Shown: piece after piece, positions 52,778 through 61,207 of the stretch | How the letters are laid out: every line of letters begins with the position of its first letter | How positions within the stretch are numbered: position 1 is the first letter of the stretch | NCBI RefSeq assembly: GCF_029240215.1 | Contig: NZ_JARBTK010000007.1 | Coordinates: 219,372-283,371, forward strand | Length of the DNA: 64,000 nt | Source of the DNA: Chryseobacterium sp. | GTDB lineage: Bacteria > Bacteroidota > Bacteroidia > Flavobacteriales > Weeksellaceae | Direction: 5' to 3' | The notes under the pieces: generated by a model | The model's database searches: none | Seen by the model: only the letters and a program-made list of their open reading frames with translations | What the model was told of the DNA's origin: nothing | Made by a program: the position numbers and the translations under genes

Positions 52778-54022
52778 TTATTTATTTTTAATATCTAAGA
52801 TTTCATATTTCTTAAGTTCGGTATAATCTGATGTAATGACAGTTTCGCCTTGCTTCAGTCCGGAAACCACTTCGTAATACATTTGATTTTCTCTTCCAAG
52901 ACTGATGTTTCGTTTTTCGGCTTTATTATTTTTCATTACGAAAATCCATTTCCCGTTGGTGTCTTTGTAGAAATTTCCCTTCGGAATCATCAAACTTTGC
53001 GTATCAGCAGAAAGTTTCAGCTTCACTCCGAACGTCATTCCGATTTTCAGGTTTTCCGGTTTTACATTAACAAAATTAAGTTCCACAGAAAACTGTCCGT
53101 CTTTCACTTCCGGAAGAATTTTTGTTATGATCACTTCAAATTGTTTCGCATTGCTTTCCAGACTTCCTTTGATTCCGTTGGTTAGTTTATTAATATAATA
53201 TTCGTCAACTTTTGCAATTAATTTGTAACCGCCCATCAAATCTACCTTTCCGATGCTTTCGCCACTTGTTAAATTCTGTCCTAATGAAATATTAAATGAT
53301 GATAATCTTCCTGAAACAGGCGACATAATCAGGAAATTATTCTTATTGGAACGAAGAATATTCAAACTCTTTTCCATTTGACTGATGGAATTATTGATGG
53401 CAGAAAACTGAGAATTTCTGGAAGCTTTTTCGCTGGAAGCACCTTTTTCTACAATTACTTTTCTCTGTTTCTGATAATTCAGATTTTGCAGAGCTACATC
53501 ATAATCTGTTTTCTTTCCGATTTCCGCATCGTACAGTCTTTTCTGAAGATTGAAAGACTGCAAAGCTGTATTATAATCATTTTGTGACTGAAGTAACTCT
53601 TTGTCCTGATTGAATTCCTGATTTTTAAGTTCCAAAAGTGAACTTCTCATCTGACTGATCTGCTGCATAATTCCCGTTTCCTGATTCAGATAATTGAATT
53701 CCGTATTTGGATTATAAACCCTTGCGATGGGTTGGCCTTTCGTTAACATTTGTCCGTCTTCCGCAAAAATTTCTTTTACCGCTCCACCTTCCAGAACATT
53801 TACTAATGAAGAATTCAGAGATTGCGTCTGCGCCGTCACCATCAACATATCTTCGAATTTCCCATTCGTCACTTCATCTGTTTGGATATCTTCTAACTTT
53901 ACATTGTAAGTTTTTTTCTGATTAAGGAAATACCATCCGAAAACTGAAACTGCCAAAGCAGAAACAACGATAATCGAGATTAATTTTAGTTTAGACTTCT
54001 TTTTTACTATTTTCGTATCCAT
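52778..54022 (-). CDS. HlyD/MacA-type periplasmic adaptor protein
   Basis: The 414-residue adaptor has an N-terminal membrane helix (about 12-30), a biotinyl-lipoyl-like hairpin split around a long coiled coil (about 110-215, KQEFNQDKELLQSQNDYNTAL and following), a barrel domain and a membrane-proximal end (KGNFYKDTNGKWIFVMKNNKAEKRNISLG). It should link the inner-membrane permeases to TolC. It is the first gene of the operon, and a sigma-54 promoter stands upstream. Confidence 0.92.
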   Translation of the reverse strand: MDTKIVKKKSKLKLISIIVVSALAVSVFGWYFLNQKKTYNVKLEDIQTDEVTNGKFEDMLMVTAQTQSLNSSLVNVLEGGAVKEIFAEDGQMLTKGQPIARVYNPNTEFNYLNQETGIMQQISQMRSSLLELKNQEFNQDKELLQSQNDYNTALQSFNLQKRLYDAEIGKKTDYDVALQNLNYQKQRKVIVEKGASSEKASRNSQFSAINNSISQMEKSLNILRSNKNNFLIMSPVSGRLSSFNISLGQNLTSGESIGKVDLMGGYKLIAKVDEYYINKLTNGIKGSLESNAKQFEVIITKILPEVKDGQFSVELNFVNVKPENLKIGMTFGVKLKLSADTQSLMIPKGNFYKDTNGKWIFVMKNNKAEKRNISLGRENQMYYEVVSGLKQGETVITSDYTELKKYEILDIKNK

Positions 54023-54054
54023 ATTAACGATAACTTATTTATCTACAGACTATT

Positions 54055-54072
54055 ACGCAATGCAGATGCCAA
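54055..54072 (-). promoter_or_regulatory. sigma-54 (RpoN) promoter of the efflux operon
   Basis: On the minus strand TTGGCATCTGCATTGCGT (54072-54055) matches the -24/-12 consensus TTGGCAC-N5-TTGC, with GG and GC separated by exactly ten bases. The -12 element lies about 35 bases before the adaptor ATG. The adjacent sigma-54 activator supports it. Confidence 0.82.
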
Positions 54073-54143
54073 AAATTTATAACTTTATAACTATCTGAAA
54101 ATGTGATTAAATATAATTTTGTTAATTTTAAAACTGTTCATTA

Positions 54144-54162
54144 TCGGACATTTTTTGTGCGA
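54144..54162. promoter_or_regulatory. putative activator-binding site (UAS) upstream of the sigma-54 promoter
   Basis: TCGGACA-N5-TGTGCGA (54144-54162) is a near-perfect palindrome (one mismatched pair in each 7-base arm) about 110 bases before the predicted start site of the efflux operon, the usual distance for enhancer binding. Flanking CTGTTC (54134-54139) and GAACAG (54167-54172) add a second, outer inverted repeat. Confidence 0.6.
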
Positions 54163-54218
54163 AAACGAACAGCTTTTGTTGAGAGAATTATGTTTTAGTT
54201 GATTGCTTCATTAATATT

Positions 54219-54246
54219 TGTCAGGCTGAGCGGAGTCGAAGCCTAT
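54219..54246. repeat. REP-like dispersed hairpin element
   Basis: The string CAGGCTGAGCGGAGTCGAAGCC (22 bases at 54222-54243) has AGGCT/AGCCT arms and the CTGAGCGGAGTCGAAG core that I recall as a frequent intergenic repeat in Bacteroidota and some cyanobacteria. Only one copy is seen in this window. Confidence 0.55.
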
Positions 54247-54279
54247 TGATTAAGTTATTTTAGATTTCAAATTATAAAA

Positions 54280-55623
54280 ATGCGAAAAAAAGAAGCACAT
54301 ATTTTAATTGTTGATGACGACGAGGATATTTTGTTTTCGGCGAGAGTCTGGCTCAAGAAATTTTTTACGGAAGTCAGCTGTCTCAGCCAGCCGAAAAATA
54401 TTCTGAAGTTTTTAACGGAACAGCAAGTTGACACGGTTCTTCTGGATATGAATTTCCGAAAAGGCTTTGAAAGCGGACAGGACGGATTGTACTGGATGAA
54501 TGAAATCAAAACGTTGGAACCTCAACTTCCAATCATTCTGATGACGGCTTACGGCGAAGTGGAATTGGCAGTTGAAGCTTTGAAAAACGGTGCTTCGGAT
54601 TTCATTCTGAAACCTTGGAATAATGAAAAATTGTACGCTTCCGTAAATCTCGCAGTTGATATTTCCAGAAAAAATAAAAAACTGAATCAATGGGAAAATG
54701 TAAGTATAAAAACCAATCAATATCAGCTGGAAACGCAGTCTTTTGCGATGCAGGAAGTGATGGAACAAATTACGAAAGTGGCACCGACTGATGCTAATAT
54801 TTTACTTTTAGGAGAAAACGGAACCGGAAAATATGTCCTCGCAGAACACATCCACGAGTTATCGGAAAGGAAAAACCAACCATTTGTTCACATCGATTTG
54901 GGAAGTCTTTCCGAGAATCTTTTTGAAGCAGAATTATTCGGTTACAAAAAAGGGGCTTTTACCGATGCAAATCAGGATTATTCCGGGAAAATTGAAAATG
55001 CTCAAAACGGAACAGTTTTCCTAGATGAAATCGGGAATCTTCCACTTCATCTTCAAACTAAATTATTGAGTTTGATTCAAAACCGAAAATTAACGAGAAT
55101 AGGAGAAAATAAAGAACGGAATCTGGATGTACGGTTTATTTTTGCGACCAATGAAAATCTCAAAAAAGCAGTTTCAGAAAATCGTTTCCGAAAAGATTTA
55201 TATTACAGAATCAATACAGTAGAACTTCAAATTCCGTGTCTGAGAGAGCGTTTAGAAGATATTCCGACTTTAGCCGATTATTTCCTTGAGAAATACAAAC
55301 AGAAATATCACAAAACTGATTTGGCTTTGAACGAATCTTTGACTAATGAACTCACAACGTATTCCTGGCCGGGAAATATCCGCGAACTGGATCATTGCAT
55401 CGAGAGAAGTGTGATCCTTTCCAACGAGAAAAATTTGAAATTATTAATGCCTCAGGATGAAGAATCTGACAAACCGATCGTCAACCTCAATATTGAAGAA
55501 ATGGAAGAAATTCTCATCAAAAAAGCATTGAAAAAACACCGAGGAAATATTTCGCTTGCTGCAGAAGATCTCGGATTATCAAGGGCAGCATTGTATAGAA
55601 GAATGGAAAAATTTGAATTATGA
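54280..55623 (+). CDS. sigma-54-dependent response regulator (NtrC family)
   Basis: The 447-residue activator has a receiver domain (about 7-130; Asp56 in LLDMNFRKG), an AAA+ domain (about 150-385) with Walker A GENGTGK (178-184), the sigma-54-contacting loop GAFTDA (225-230), and LDEIGNLPLHLQTKLL, and a Fis-type helix-turn-helix (about 405-445, GNISLAAEDLGLSRAALYRRM). It should activate the divergent efflux operon through its sigma-54 promoter. The stop overlaps the kinase start (ATGA), so the two are coupled. Confidence 0.95.
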   Translation: MRKKEAHILIVDDDEDILFSARVWLKKFFTEVSCLSQPKNILKFLTEQQVDTVLLDMNFRKGFESGQDGLYWMNEIKTLEPQLPIILMTAYGEVELAVEALKNGASDFILKPWNNEKLYASVNLAVDISRKNKKLNQWENVSIKTNQYQLETQSFAMQEVMEQITKVAPTDANILLLGENGTGKYVLAEHIHELSERKNQPFVHIDLGSLSENLFEAELFGYKKGAFTDANQDYSGKIENAQNGTVFLDEIGNLPLHLQTKLLSLIQNRKLTRIGENKERNLDVRFIFATNENLKKAVSENRFRKDLYYRINTVELQIPCLRERLEDIPTLADYFLEKYKQKYHKTDLALNESLTNELTTYSWPGNIRELDHCIERSVILSNEKNLKLLMPQDEESDKPIVNLNIEEMEEILIKKALKKHRGNISLAAEDLGLSRAALYRRMEKFEL

Positions 55624-56936
55624 ATTTAAATCGCTATATATGGCTAATTTGTATTCTCCTGGCGGTTATCAGTGGAATCTTTGCCTTTGATTTTTATTCC
55701 CAGGATAAGTGGATCAACTTCGGCTTGTTTACCATAATTACTGTTGGATGTGTCATTTTAGCTCAGAATTTTGCATCATCTTACATTCAGAAAACCGAAA
55801 AATTATTGCTTGCCATCCAGAAAAAAGACTTTTCTCTTTTCCCAAAAACTGAGGAGAATAATTTAGTTGACAATGCCGTAAAACTCTATTATCAAAGCAA
55901 AGAAGAACATTTATCATTATCTTCTTATAAACTTCTTTACGAAGAGATTTTAAATCAATTGGAAATTGGATTGATGATTCTTTCCGAAAAAAATAACGAA
56001 TGGGGAGTTTTCTATGTGAATCCTGCCTTTCTGGAAATTTTGCAAATCCCAAAATACAATTCCTGGGAATTATATGAAGCCAAAGCACCCGATTTTTATC
56101 AAATCATTGAGCAAACTAATTACGAAAACTCGCAGGAATTCTTTGATATTTCGATCAATGAAAATGTGAAACAGTCATTTTCTCTTCGGACCAAAAAAGT
56201 TCAGAATGTCAAAAACCGTTTCTGCATCATCAGTCTGGAATCTGTTCAGAAAATCATCGAGCAAAAAGAAAAATTGGCGTGGAATAATCTGATGAAGGTA
56301 ATTTCTCACGAGCTTCTAAACACTTTAACACCTGTGAACAGTCTGATTCAAAACCTGGAATATATTGCCAATCAGGAAGTTGTTGAAAAAGAAGACCAAG
56401 AGGAAATGAAGGAAAGCCTGATGATTATCAATTCGAAATCCAAACAATTACTAAATTTTGTAGACGATTACCGACAAGTTGCCGAACTGCCAAAACCCGT
56501 TTTCAAAACCATTTCTCTGACGAATATTGTAGAATCTGCAATCAATTTCCTGAAGCCTGAATTTGAAAAAAATAACATCACGATCGTTAATTCATTAGAC
56601 AATCAGATGATTTTTGCTGACCAGAAAATGATTGAAAGATGTTTGATCAATTTATATTTAAACGCAATTTATGCTGTTGCTGACAATTCAGAAAAAATCA
56701 TAAGAACAGAAATTAAAACTTTCAATAAACGTATTTTACTAAGTGTTGAAGACAACGGAATTGGCATTTCAAATGAGATCAAAGACAAAATTTTTCTTCC
56801 GTTTTTCACAACCAGACTTAGCGGTTCTGGAATTGGGCTCACACTCAGCAAAAGCATCATCGAAGCACATAAAGGTTATCTGAATTATAAACCTTTGGAA
56901 AAAGGAAGCCGTTTTGAGATTTGGTTTGTGGAGTAA
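55620..56936 (+). CDS. membrane sensor histidine kinase (NtrY/AtoS-like)
   Basis: The 438-residue kinase has two N-terminal membrane helices (about 7-27 and 31-51) with almost no periplasmic loop, a PAS-like region (about 100-205), HisKA with the H-box VISHELLNTLTPV, and HATPase_c with NLYLNAIYAV, DNGIGIS and GSGIGLTLS. The start overlaps the activator stop by four bases. The lack of a periplasmic domain suggests that it senses the membrane itself or the state of the pump (envelope-stress type). It should phosphorylate the NtrC-type regulator. Confidence 0.92.
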   Translation: MNLNRYIWLICILLAVISGIFAFDFYSQDKWINFGLFTIITVGCVILAQNFASSYIQKTEKLLLAIQKKDFSLFPKTEENNLVDNAVKLYYQSKEEHLSLSSYKLLYEEILNQLEIGLMILSEKNNEWGVFYVNPAFLEILQIPKYNSWELYEAKAPDFYQIIEQTNYENSQEFFDISINENVKQSFSLRTKKVQNVKNRFCIISLESVQKIIEQKEKLAWNNLMKVISHELLNTLTPVNSLIQNLEYIANQEVVEKEDQEEMKESLMIINSKSKQLLNFVDDYRQVAELPKPVFKTISLTNIVESAINFLKPEFEKNNITIVNSLDNQMIFADQKMIERCLINLYLNAIYAVADNSEKIIRTEIKTFNKRILLSVEDNGIGISNEIKDKIFLPFFTTRLSGSGIGLTLSKSIIEAHKGYLNYKPLEKGSRFEIWFVE

Positions 56937-56990
56937 ATAATTTTCGGAGTTTTTATTTTAAAATTGATTTATTCGCAAAAGAAAACATAT

Positions 56991-58094
56991 CTACATTTTT
57001 TCATTCTCTAAGATTTTCAAAACCAGTTTCTCCTCGTAGGTTAGGCTTGCTTTTCCATCATTTTCTTCGATAACTTCCAAAGCATCGAGATATTTTTTGA
57101 TAGAATTATTTTCATAAAGATTGATGACTAAAGGATGAACGTAATATTTTCTGCATACCGTACTTGTATTCCCAAGATGTGAAGCAACGATTTCAAGAGC
57201 TTCTTTCACTTTCTTTTTATACTGCGTATTATTTTCTGCATATCCGATTTCTTTAAAAGCAATTAAAGCATTTACAGTTCCTGACCAGGTTCTGAAATCT
57301 TTTGCGGTAAAATCGTCACCACTGATTTCTTTAATATAATCGTTGACCATTCCGGAATCTATCGCATGTCTGTTTCCTTCATCATCATAATACTGAAAAA
57401 GCTCTTTTCCCGGAATCTCTTTGCATTTTGTAATCAGTTTTGAAAGTCTTTTGCTTTTCAGATCAACGTTATGCATAATTCCTTTTTTACCTTTAAAAGA
57501 AAAATTGATTTTTTGCCCCTGCACTTTTACATGCTTTCCTTTTAAGGTTGTTAATCCAAATGAGCCGTATAGCTTTTCGTAAATGCTGTTTCCGATTCTT
57601 ATGTTTGTACGTTGCATAAGACTTACAACCAATGCGAGAATTTTTCGTTTTTCAAAATTCCTTAAGGCTAAATCTTTCTCAAGCTGAAGACGGATTTCCG
57701 GTAAGGCATAGCCAAACTGAAGCATTCTGTAAAATTTGGTGTGATTTCGCAAAGCACTCCAAAGCGAATGATATCTGTACTGTTTTCTTTTTAATGCATC
57801 AAATCCTGTTGCTTGAAGATGACCGTTGTCTAAAGCACAAATCCAGACATTTTCCCACGCTGGAGGAATCACTAAGCTATTGATGCGGGTGATTTCTGCT
57901 TTGTCTTTGATTTTCTCACCATCTTTATAATATGAATATTTTGCGCCTCTTTTTTTACGAATGATACCGGCTGTTTCTGCATCGGAAGTGTAAATAAGAT
58001 TCACTGCCTTTGCAGAAGCTACCGGATCTTTCATAATTTTGACAATCTTCGATGGTTTAAGGTGAGAAATAATCTCTTGATCTGATTGATCCAT
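56991..58094 (-). CDS. type IB DNA topoisomerase
   Basis: The 367-residue enzyme matches the short bacterial (poxvirus-like) type IB topoisomerases, which relax supercoils without ATP through a 3'-phosphotyrosine. Seen are the N-terminal part with IPPAWENVWICALDNGHLQATGFDALKRKQYRYH, the catalytic Arg region LMQRTNIRIGNSIYEK, KDFRTWSGTVNAL, and SHLGNTSTVCRKYYVHPLV, which holds the catalytic Tyr. It appears as a single gene and is common in Chryseobacterium and related bacteria, where it is not essential. The opposing kinase gene ends 54 bases away. Confidence 0.93.
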   Translation of the reverse strand: MDQSDQEIISHLKPSKIVKIMKDPVASAKAVNLIYTSDAETAGIIRKKRGAKYSYYKDGEKIKDKAEITRINSLVIPPAWENVWICALDNGHLQATGFDALKRKQYRYHSLWSALRNHTKFYRMLQFGYALPEIRLQLEKDLALRNFEKRKILALVVSLMQRTNIRIGNSIYEKLYGSFGLTTLKGKHVKVQGQKINFSFKGKKGIMHNVDLKSKRLSKLITKCKEIPGKELFQYYDDEGNRHAIDSGMVNDYIKEISGDDFTAKDFRTWSGTVNALIAFKEIGYAENNTQYKKKVKEALEIVASHLGNTSTVCRKYYVHPLVINLYENNSIKKYLDALEVIEENDGKASLTYEEKLVLKILENEKM

Positions 58095-58108
58095 AAAAAA
58101 TAATTTGG

Positions 58109-58276
58109 TTAAGAGTTCTTACCCCTTGAAAACAGCCATAATAAAAGCGCTATTATGCCTACAACGACAATTATTCCCCACCACATTCCTGCTTTAAAGA
58201 TTGTTTCTACTGCTTCGCAACTTGTTAATAAAAGAATGCTAAACAGACTCATGCTGTATAAAGTTAATTTTCTCAT
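58109..58276 (-). CDS. 55-residue lipoprotein with one membrane helix
   Basis: This short gene encodes a 55-residue product with a lipobox (LLLTSC, Cys20), then EAVETIFKAGMWWG and a second hydrophobic helix (about 34-49), ending SRGKNS. Small proteins of this type, widespread in Bacteroidota, are often misnamed as phosphatidate cytidylyltransferases. It starts at ATG (58276) and fits between the topoisomerase and DUF6526 genes on the same strand (14-base and 27-base gaps), so it may be in one operon with them. Function unknown. Confidence 0.75.
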   Translation of the reverse strand: MRKLTLYSMSLFSILLLTSCEAVETIFKAGMWWGIIVVVGIIALLLWLFSRGKNS

Positions 58277-58303
58277 AACAGTTTATTTTTAGTGATTATT
58301 TAA

Positions 58304-58741
58304 TTAAATTCTGTCGTTGTCTGGTCGCCAGTTTTTGATTGACTTTTTGATCTCGTCGCCTGAAATATTTTCATTCAAAGCTTTGTACAAAAGCTCTTTG
58401 AACTCCTCATCATTAGCGAATCTCAGTGCAGCAATCTGGCTGAAACTAAGTTTTTCACAAACCTCATCAGATCTTTTATTGAATATCTCAAAATATCTTT
58501 GTCTGAATTCCAGCTTTACAATCCGGTTTTGATTTCCTAATGCATAATGTTGTCTTACCATTATCGCCAAATACAAAAGCAGAAATATAATAATTGAAAA
58601 TAAAATCCATGTCAATTGATGATCTGCATCATTCCATATTTTATAAATTCCGTAACCTTCTAAAATGAGCAGGATAGGAAGATAAACAAAATGGTGTGGA
58701 GGATAAAATTTCCTGTGATTGTCGTAATTTTGAGTTTTCAT
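58304..58741 (-). CDS. DUF6526 family membrane protein
   Basis: The start is placed at the ATG giving MKTQNYDNHRKFYPPHHFVYLP (145 residues), the typical beginning of DUF6526 proteins, rather than at an ATG three codons upstream. Two membrane helices (about 19-36 and 45-63) are followed by a soluble helical tail with EFRQRYFEIFNKRS and FSQIAALRFANDEEFKELLYKAL. Function unknown. It lies upstream of the small lipoprotein and topoisomerase genes on the same strand. Confidence 0.8.
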   Translation of the reverse strand: MKTQNYDNHRKFYPPHHFVYLPILLILEGYGIYKIWNDADHQLTWILFSIIIFLLLYLAIMVRQHYALGNQNRIVKLEFRQRYFEIFNKRSDEVCEKLSFSQIAALRFANDEEFKELLYKALNENISGDEIKKSIKNWRPDNDRI

Positions 58742-58859
58742 TTTTAACATATAGCAATAACCTTTCCAAAATATTATGATATTAATAACGATAATGACTT
58801 TGTGGTATATAAATTATTATTCAGTGTGGTAACTGTAAGTTGTACAGCAACTTCCATCT

Positions 58860-58970
58860 TATCCCGGATAGAAGTGGTAACCTTGGAATGAATGATGGAT
58901 TTCGTTGCAAATGAGAAAGCTTTGATGGAGAAGTACGAGCAGGTAATCGGAAACAGCTTCTAAAAAAGCT
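58860..58970 (+). ncRNA. candidate structured RNA element upstream of pepP (copy A)
   Basis: The 303-base gap before pepP holds a GC-richer block with ATCCCGGATAGAAGTGG at its start, a middle hairpin region, and AGTACGAGCAGG followed by CAGCTTCTAAAAAAGCT (an AGCTT/AAGCT hairpin). The layout resembles the block at 60985-61100 and a recurring flavobacterial intergenic element of the form AGCCC(T/C)GAT..A..GG, hairpin, AG..GAA..CAGG..CGGCT.CTAAAAA. It may be a small RNA or leader; the pepP promoter-like element (TAACTTTC, 59027-59034) lies downstream of it. Confidence 0.4.
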
Positions 58971-59054
58971 AACAATTGAACTCTGAAAAGCACTTGTAAA
59001 TCTAGGTGGCGAACTTTATTTTTTTGTAACTTTCGGTTTTTAAAATTTAAAATA

Positions 59055-60824
59055 ATGACTTCAAACGAAAAAGTAGCTGCACTTCGTGAAGAGATGCAAA
59101 AAAATAATGTTGATGCATTTATCGTATATTCTGCTGACCCGCATATGAGCGAATATTTACCCGCAGAATGGCAAGAAAGAGCATGGTTGTCAGGTTTTAC
59201 GGGATCTGCCGGTTTTGTGGTCGTTACTAAAGATAAAGCCGGACTTTGGACGGACGGAAGATATTTTACACAAGCTCCGAAAGAACTGGAGGGTTCCGGA
59301 ATTGATCTTTTCAAGGAGGGGATGGAAGGAACTCCACATTATATCGACTGGATCATCTCGGAAATTCCCACAAACGGAAAAGTAGCGGTGAATGCTTTGG
59401 CGACTTCTCATGCAAACTGGGAATTGCTGTTTGAAAAATTACATCCGAAAAACATTACATTGGTTGATCTTCCTTTGCTGAAACAAGTCTGGAAAGAAAG
59501 GGGAGAACCTTCAAAAAATCCTATTTACACACATCCGATAGAAAGAGCAGGAAAATCTGTGATTGATAAAATTGCTGCAATCCGTCAGAAAATGGAAGCA
59601 CAGGAAGTAACCGTTCATATTATTTCGAGCCTTGATGATGTTGCATGGACTTTGAATCTTAGAGGAAGTGATGTAGAGAGTAATCCGGTATTTTTGGGAT
59701 ATATCATCATTACTAAAAATGATGCAATTTTATTCACAGATCTTGAAAAAATGGATGTTGAATCAAGAAAGCAGTTGGATGATTCTTTCGTTAAAATGAT
59801 GCCTTATGAGGAATTTTTCAATCATCTGAACAATATCAGAAACGAAAAAGTTCTGATTTCACCAAACAGTAACCAGTCAATTTTTGAAGCATTGAAAATT
59901 GGAAACGAATTTGTGAAATCTGCAGTTCCGGGAAATCTGATGAAAGCTCAGAAAAACGATACCGAACTTGAAGGTTTCAGAAAAGTAATGGTAAGAGACG
60001 GTGTGGCAATGGTGAAATTTCTGCATTGGCTGACTCATAATGCCGAGAAAGAGGCAATGAATGAATATTCTATCGGACAAAAGCTGAAAGATTTTCGGGC
60101 TGAAGGAGAAAATTTTGTAGGCGAGAGTTTCGGAAGTATTGTAGGGTATAAAGATAATGGTGCAATCATGCATTACTCGGCGAAAAAAGAGGGCAGTAAA
60201 GATGTAACTAATGAAGCTACAATTTTAGTAGATTCAGGAGGTCAATATTTAGAAGGAACTACTGATATTACAAGAACTTTTGCGTTAGGTCTGGCTTCTG
60301 AAGAGTTTAAAATAAATTCCACTTTGGTTTTACAGGGATTGATCCGTCTTTCTATGGTGAAATTTCCTAAGGGAACAAAAGGTGTTCAGTTGGATGCGAT
60401 TGCCAGACTGCCTCTGTGGATGAACGGTAAAGATTACAATCACGGAACAGGGCATGGAGTAGGGAGTTTCATGAATGTGCATGAAGGTCCGCAAAACATC
60501 AGGAAAGATTTGAATCCCCAGGAATTATTGCCTGGAATGGTTTGTTCAAATGAACCCGGATTTTATGTGGAAGGTGAATACGGAATCCGTCATGAGAATC
60601 TGATTGCGGTAAAAGAATCTGAAACTACGCATTTCGGAACGTTTTATGAGTTTGAAACTTTAACTTTCTGTCCGTTCTTCAAAGATACCATTGTAAAAGA
60701 AATTTTATCTGCAGATGAAATCAAGTGGCTGAATGATTATCACAGAACCTGTGAAGAAAAAATAGCTCCGTTTCTGGAGGGTGAAGTGAAAGACTGGTTC
60801 CTTGAATTGGTGAAGCCTCTTTAA
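59055..60824 (+). CDS. aminopeptidase P family protein (Xaa-Pro peptidase)
   Basis: The 589-residue cytoplasmic enzyme has the three-domain layout of long aminopeptidase P proteins: two creatinase-like N-domains (about 1-305) and a pita-bread catalytic domain (about 310-540). Metal-binding residues are visible in DSGGQYLEGTTDITRTF (two Asp), HGTGHGVGSFMNVHEGP (His), NEPGFYVEGEYGIRHEN (two Glu). It removes an N-terminal residue before proline. The C-terminal extension (EKIAPFLEGEVKDWFLEL) is typical of this group. It is a single-gene unit with a terminator. Confidence 0.95.
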   Translation: MTSNEKVAALREEMQKNNVDAFIVYSADPHMSEYLPAEWQERAWLSGFTGSAGFVVVTKDKAGLWTDGRYFTQAPKELEGSGIDLFKEGMEGTPHYIDWIISEIPTNGKVAVNALATSHANWELLFEKLHPKNITLVDLPLLKQVWKERGEPSKNPIYTHPIERAGKSVIDKIAAIRQKMEAQEVTVHIISSLDDVAWTLNLRGSDVESNPVFLGYIIITKNDAILFTDLEKMDVESRKQLDDSFVKMMPYEEFFNHLNNIRNEKVLISPNSNQSIFEALKIGNEFVKSAVPGNLMKAQKNDTELEGFRKVMVRDGVAMVKFLHWLTHNAEKEAMNEYSIGQKLKDFRAEGENFVGESFGSIVGYKDNGAIMHYSAKKEGSKDVTNEATILVDSGGQYLEGTTDITRTFALGLASEEFKINSTLVLQGLIRLSMVKFPKGTKGVQLDAIARLPLWMNGKDYNHGTGHGVGSFMNVHEGPQNIRKDLNPQELLPGMVCSNEPGFYVEGEYGIRHENLIAVKESETTHFGTFYEFETLTFCPFFKDTIVKEILSADEIKWLNDYHRTCEEKIAPFLEGEVKDWFLELVKPL

Positions 60825-60843
60825 TTGATTTAAAATTTACGAA

Positions 60844-60877
60844 AAAGTCTTGTATCAAGTGATGCAGGACTTTTTTT
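60844..60877 (+). terminator. intrinsic terminator of pepP
   Basis: AAAGTCTTGTATCA (60844-60857) pairs with TGATGCAGGACTTT (60860-60873) over 14 bases, including two wobble pairs, around a two-base gap, so the effective loop is slightly larger. A run of T follows, 20 bases past the stop codon. Confidence 0.85.
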
Positions 60878-60984
60878 ATTGAATGATGTAATGATTTTCA
60901 GCAATCACTGTCTACCAATCTGTATTTTACTTGTGGACTTGATTGCATTTAATTTTGACGATAATTTAATATTCTTAACACCTT

Positions 60985-61100
60985 TTTTAGCCCTGATTGA
61001 ACGGCATGTTTGAGCTCTTTTTGCACGAAAAGGAAAATGAAAAGGCGCAAAAAAGCGAGTAGTGAAAGCAGGTTCCCGGCTACTGAAAAAGCGGGAGAGT
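60985..61100 (+). ncRNA. candidate flavobacterial structured RNA upstream of mnmE (copy B)
   Basis: The 383-base gap before mnmE contains TAGCCCTGATTGAACGGC (60989-61006), then a hairpin with TTTTTGC and GCAAAAA arms, then AGTAG..GCAGGTTCCCGGCTACT..AAAAAGCGGGAG, in which AGTAG/CTACT and TCCCG/CGGGA pair. I recognise this order (AGCCCTGAT, A-GCGG-like, hairpin, GAAAGCAGGATCCCGGCTCCT) as a common intergenic element in flavobacteria, possibly the Rfam family Flavo-1, although I cannot verify the family name here. The rest of the gap (60878-60984 and 61101-61190) is AT-rich and shows nothing else. Confidence 0.5.
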
Positions 61101-61195
61101 TAGAATATTTTTGAGTATAAATATTTTGAATTGGGGATTTTTTGAGTTTTGAATATTTCAGTAAAAAATGGATTTTTTAGCCTGCTAAATTTGCG

Positions 61196-61203
61196 TAATT
61201 TTG
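61196..61203 (+). promoter_or_regulatory. -7 box of mnmE, possibly leaderless
   Basis: TAATTTTG is a perfect TAnnTTTG box that ends five bases before the mnmE ATG (61208), so transcription would begin at or close to the start codon. Confidence 0.5.
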
Positions 61204-61207
61204 CAAC

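Noticed and set aside
54412..54768. 118-codon minus-strand frame inside the NtrC-type activator gene
   Set aside because: It is antisense to a well-supported gene and has a composition typical of reversed coding sequence.
58859..59314. 151-codon minus-strand frame overlapping pepP
   Set aside because: It lies antisense to a clear aminopeptidase P gene and to the candidate RNA, and has no recognisable protein features.
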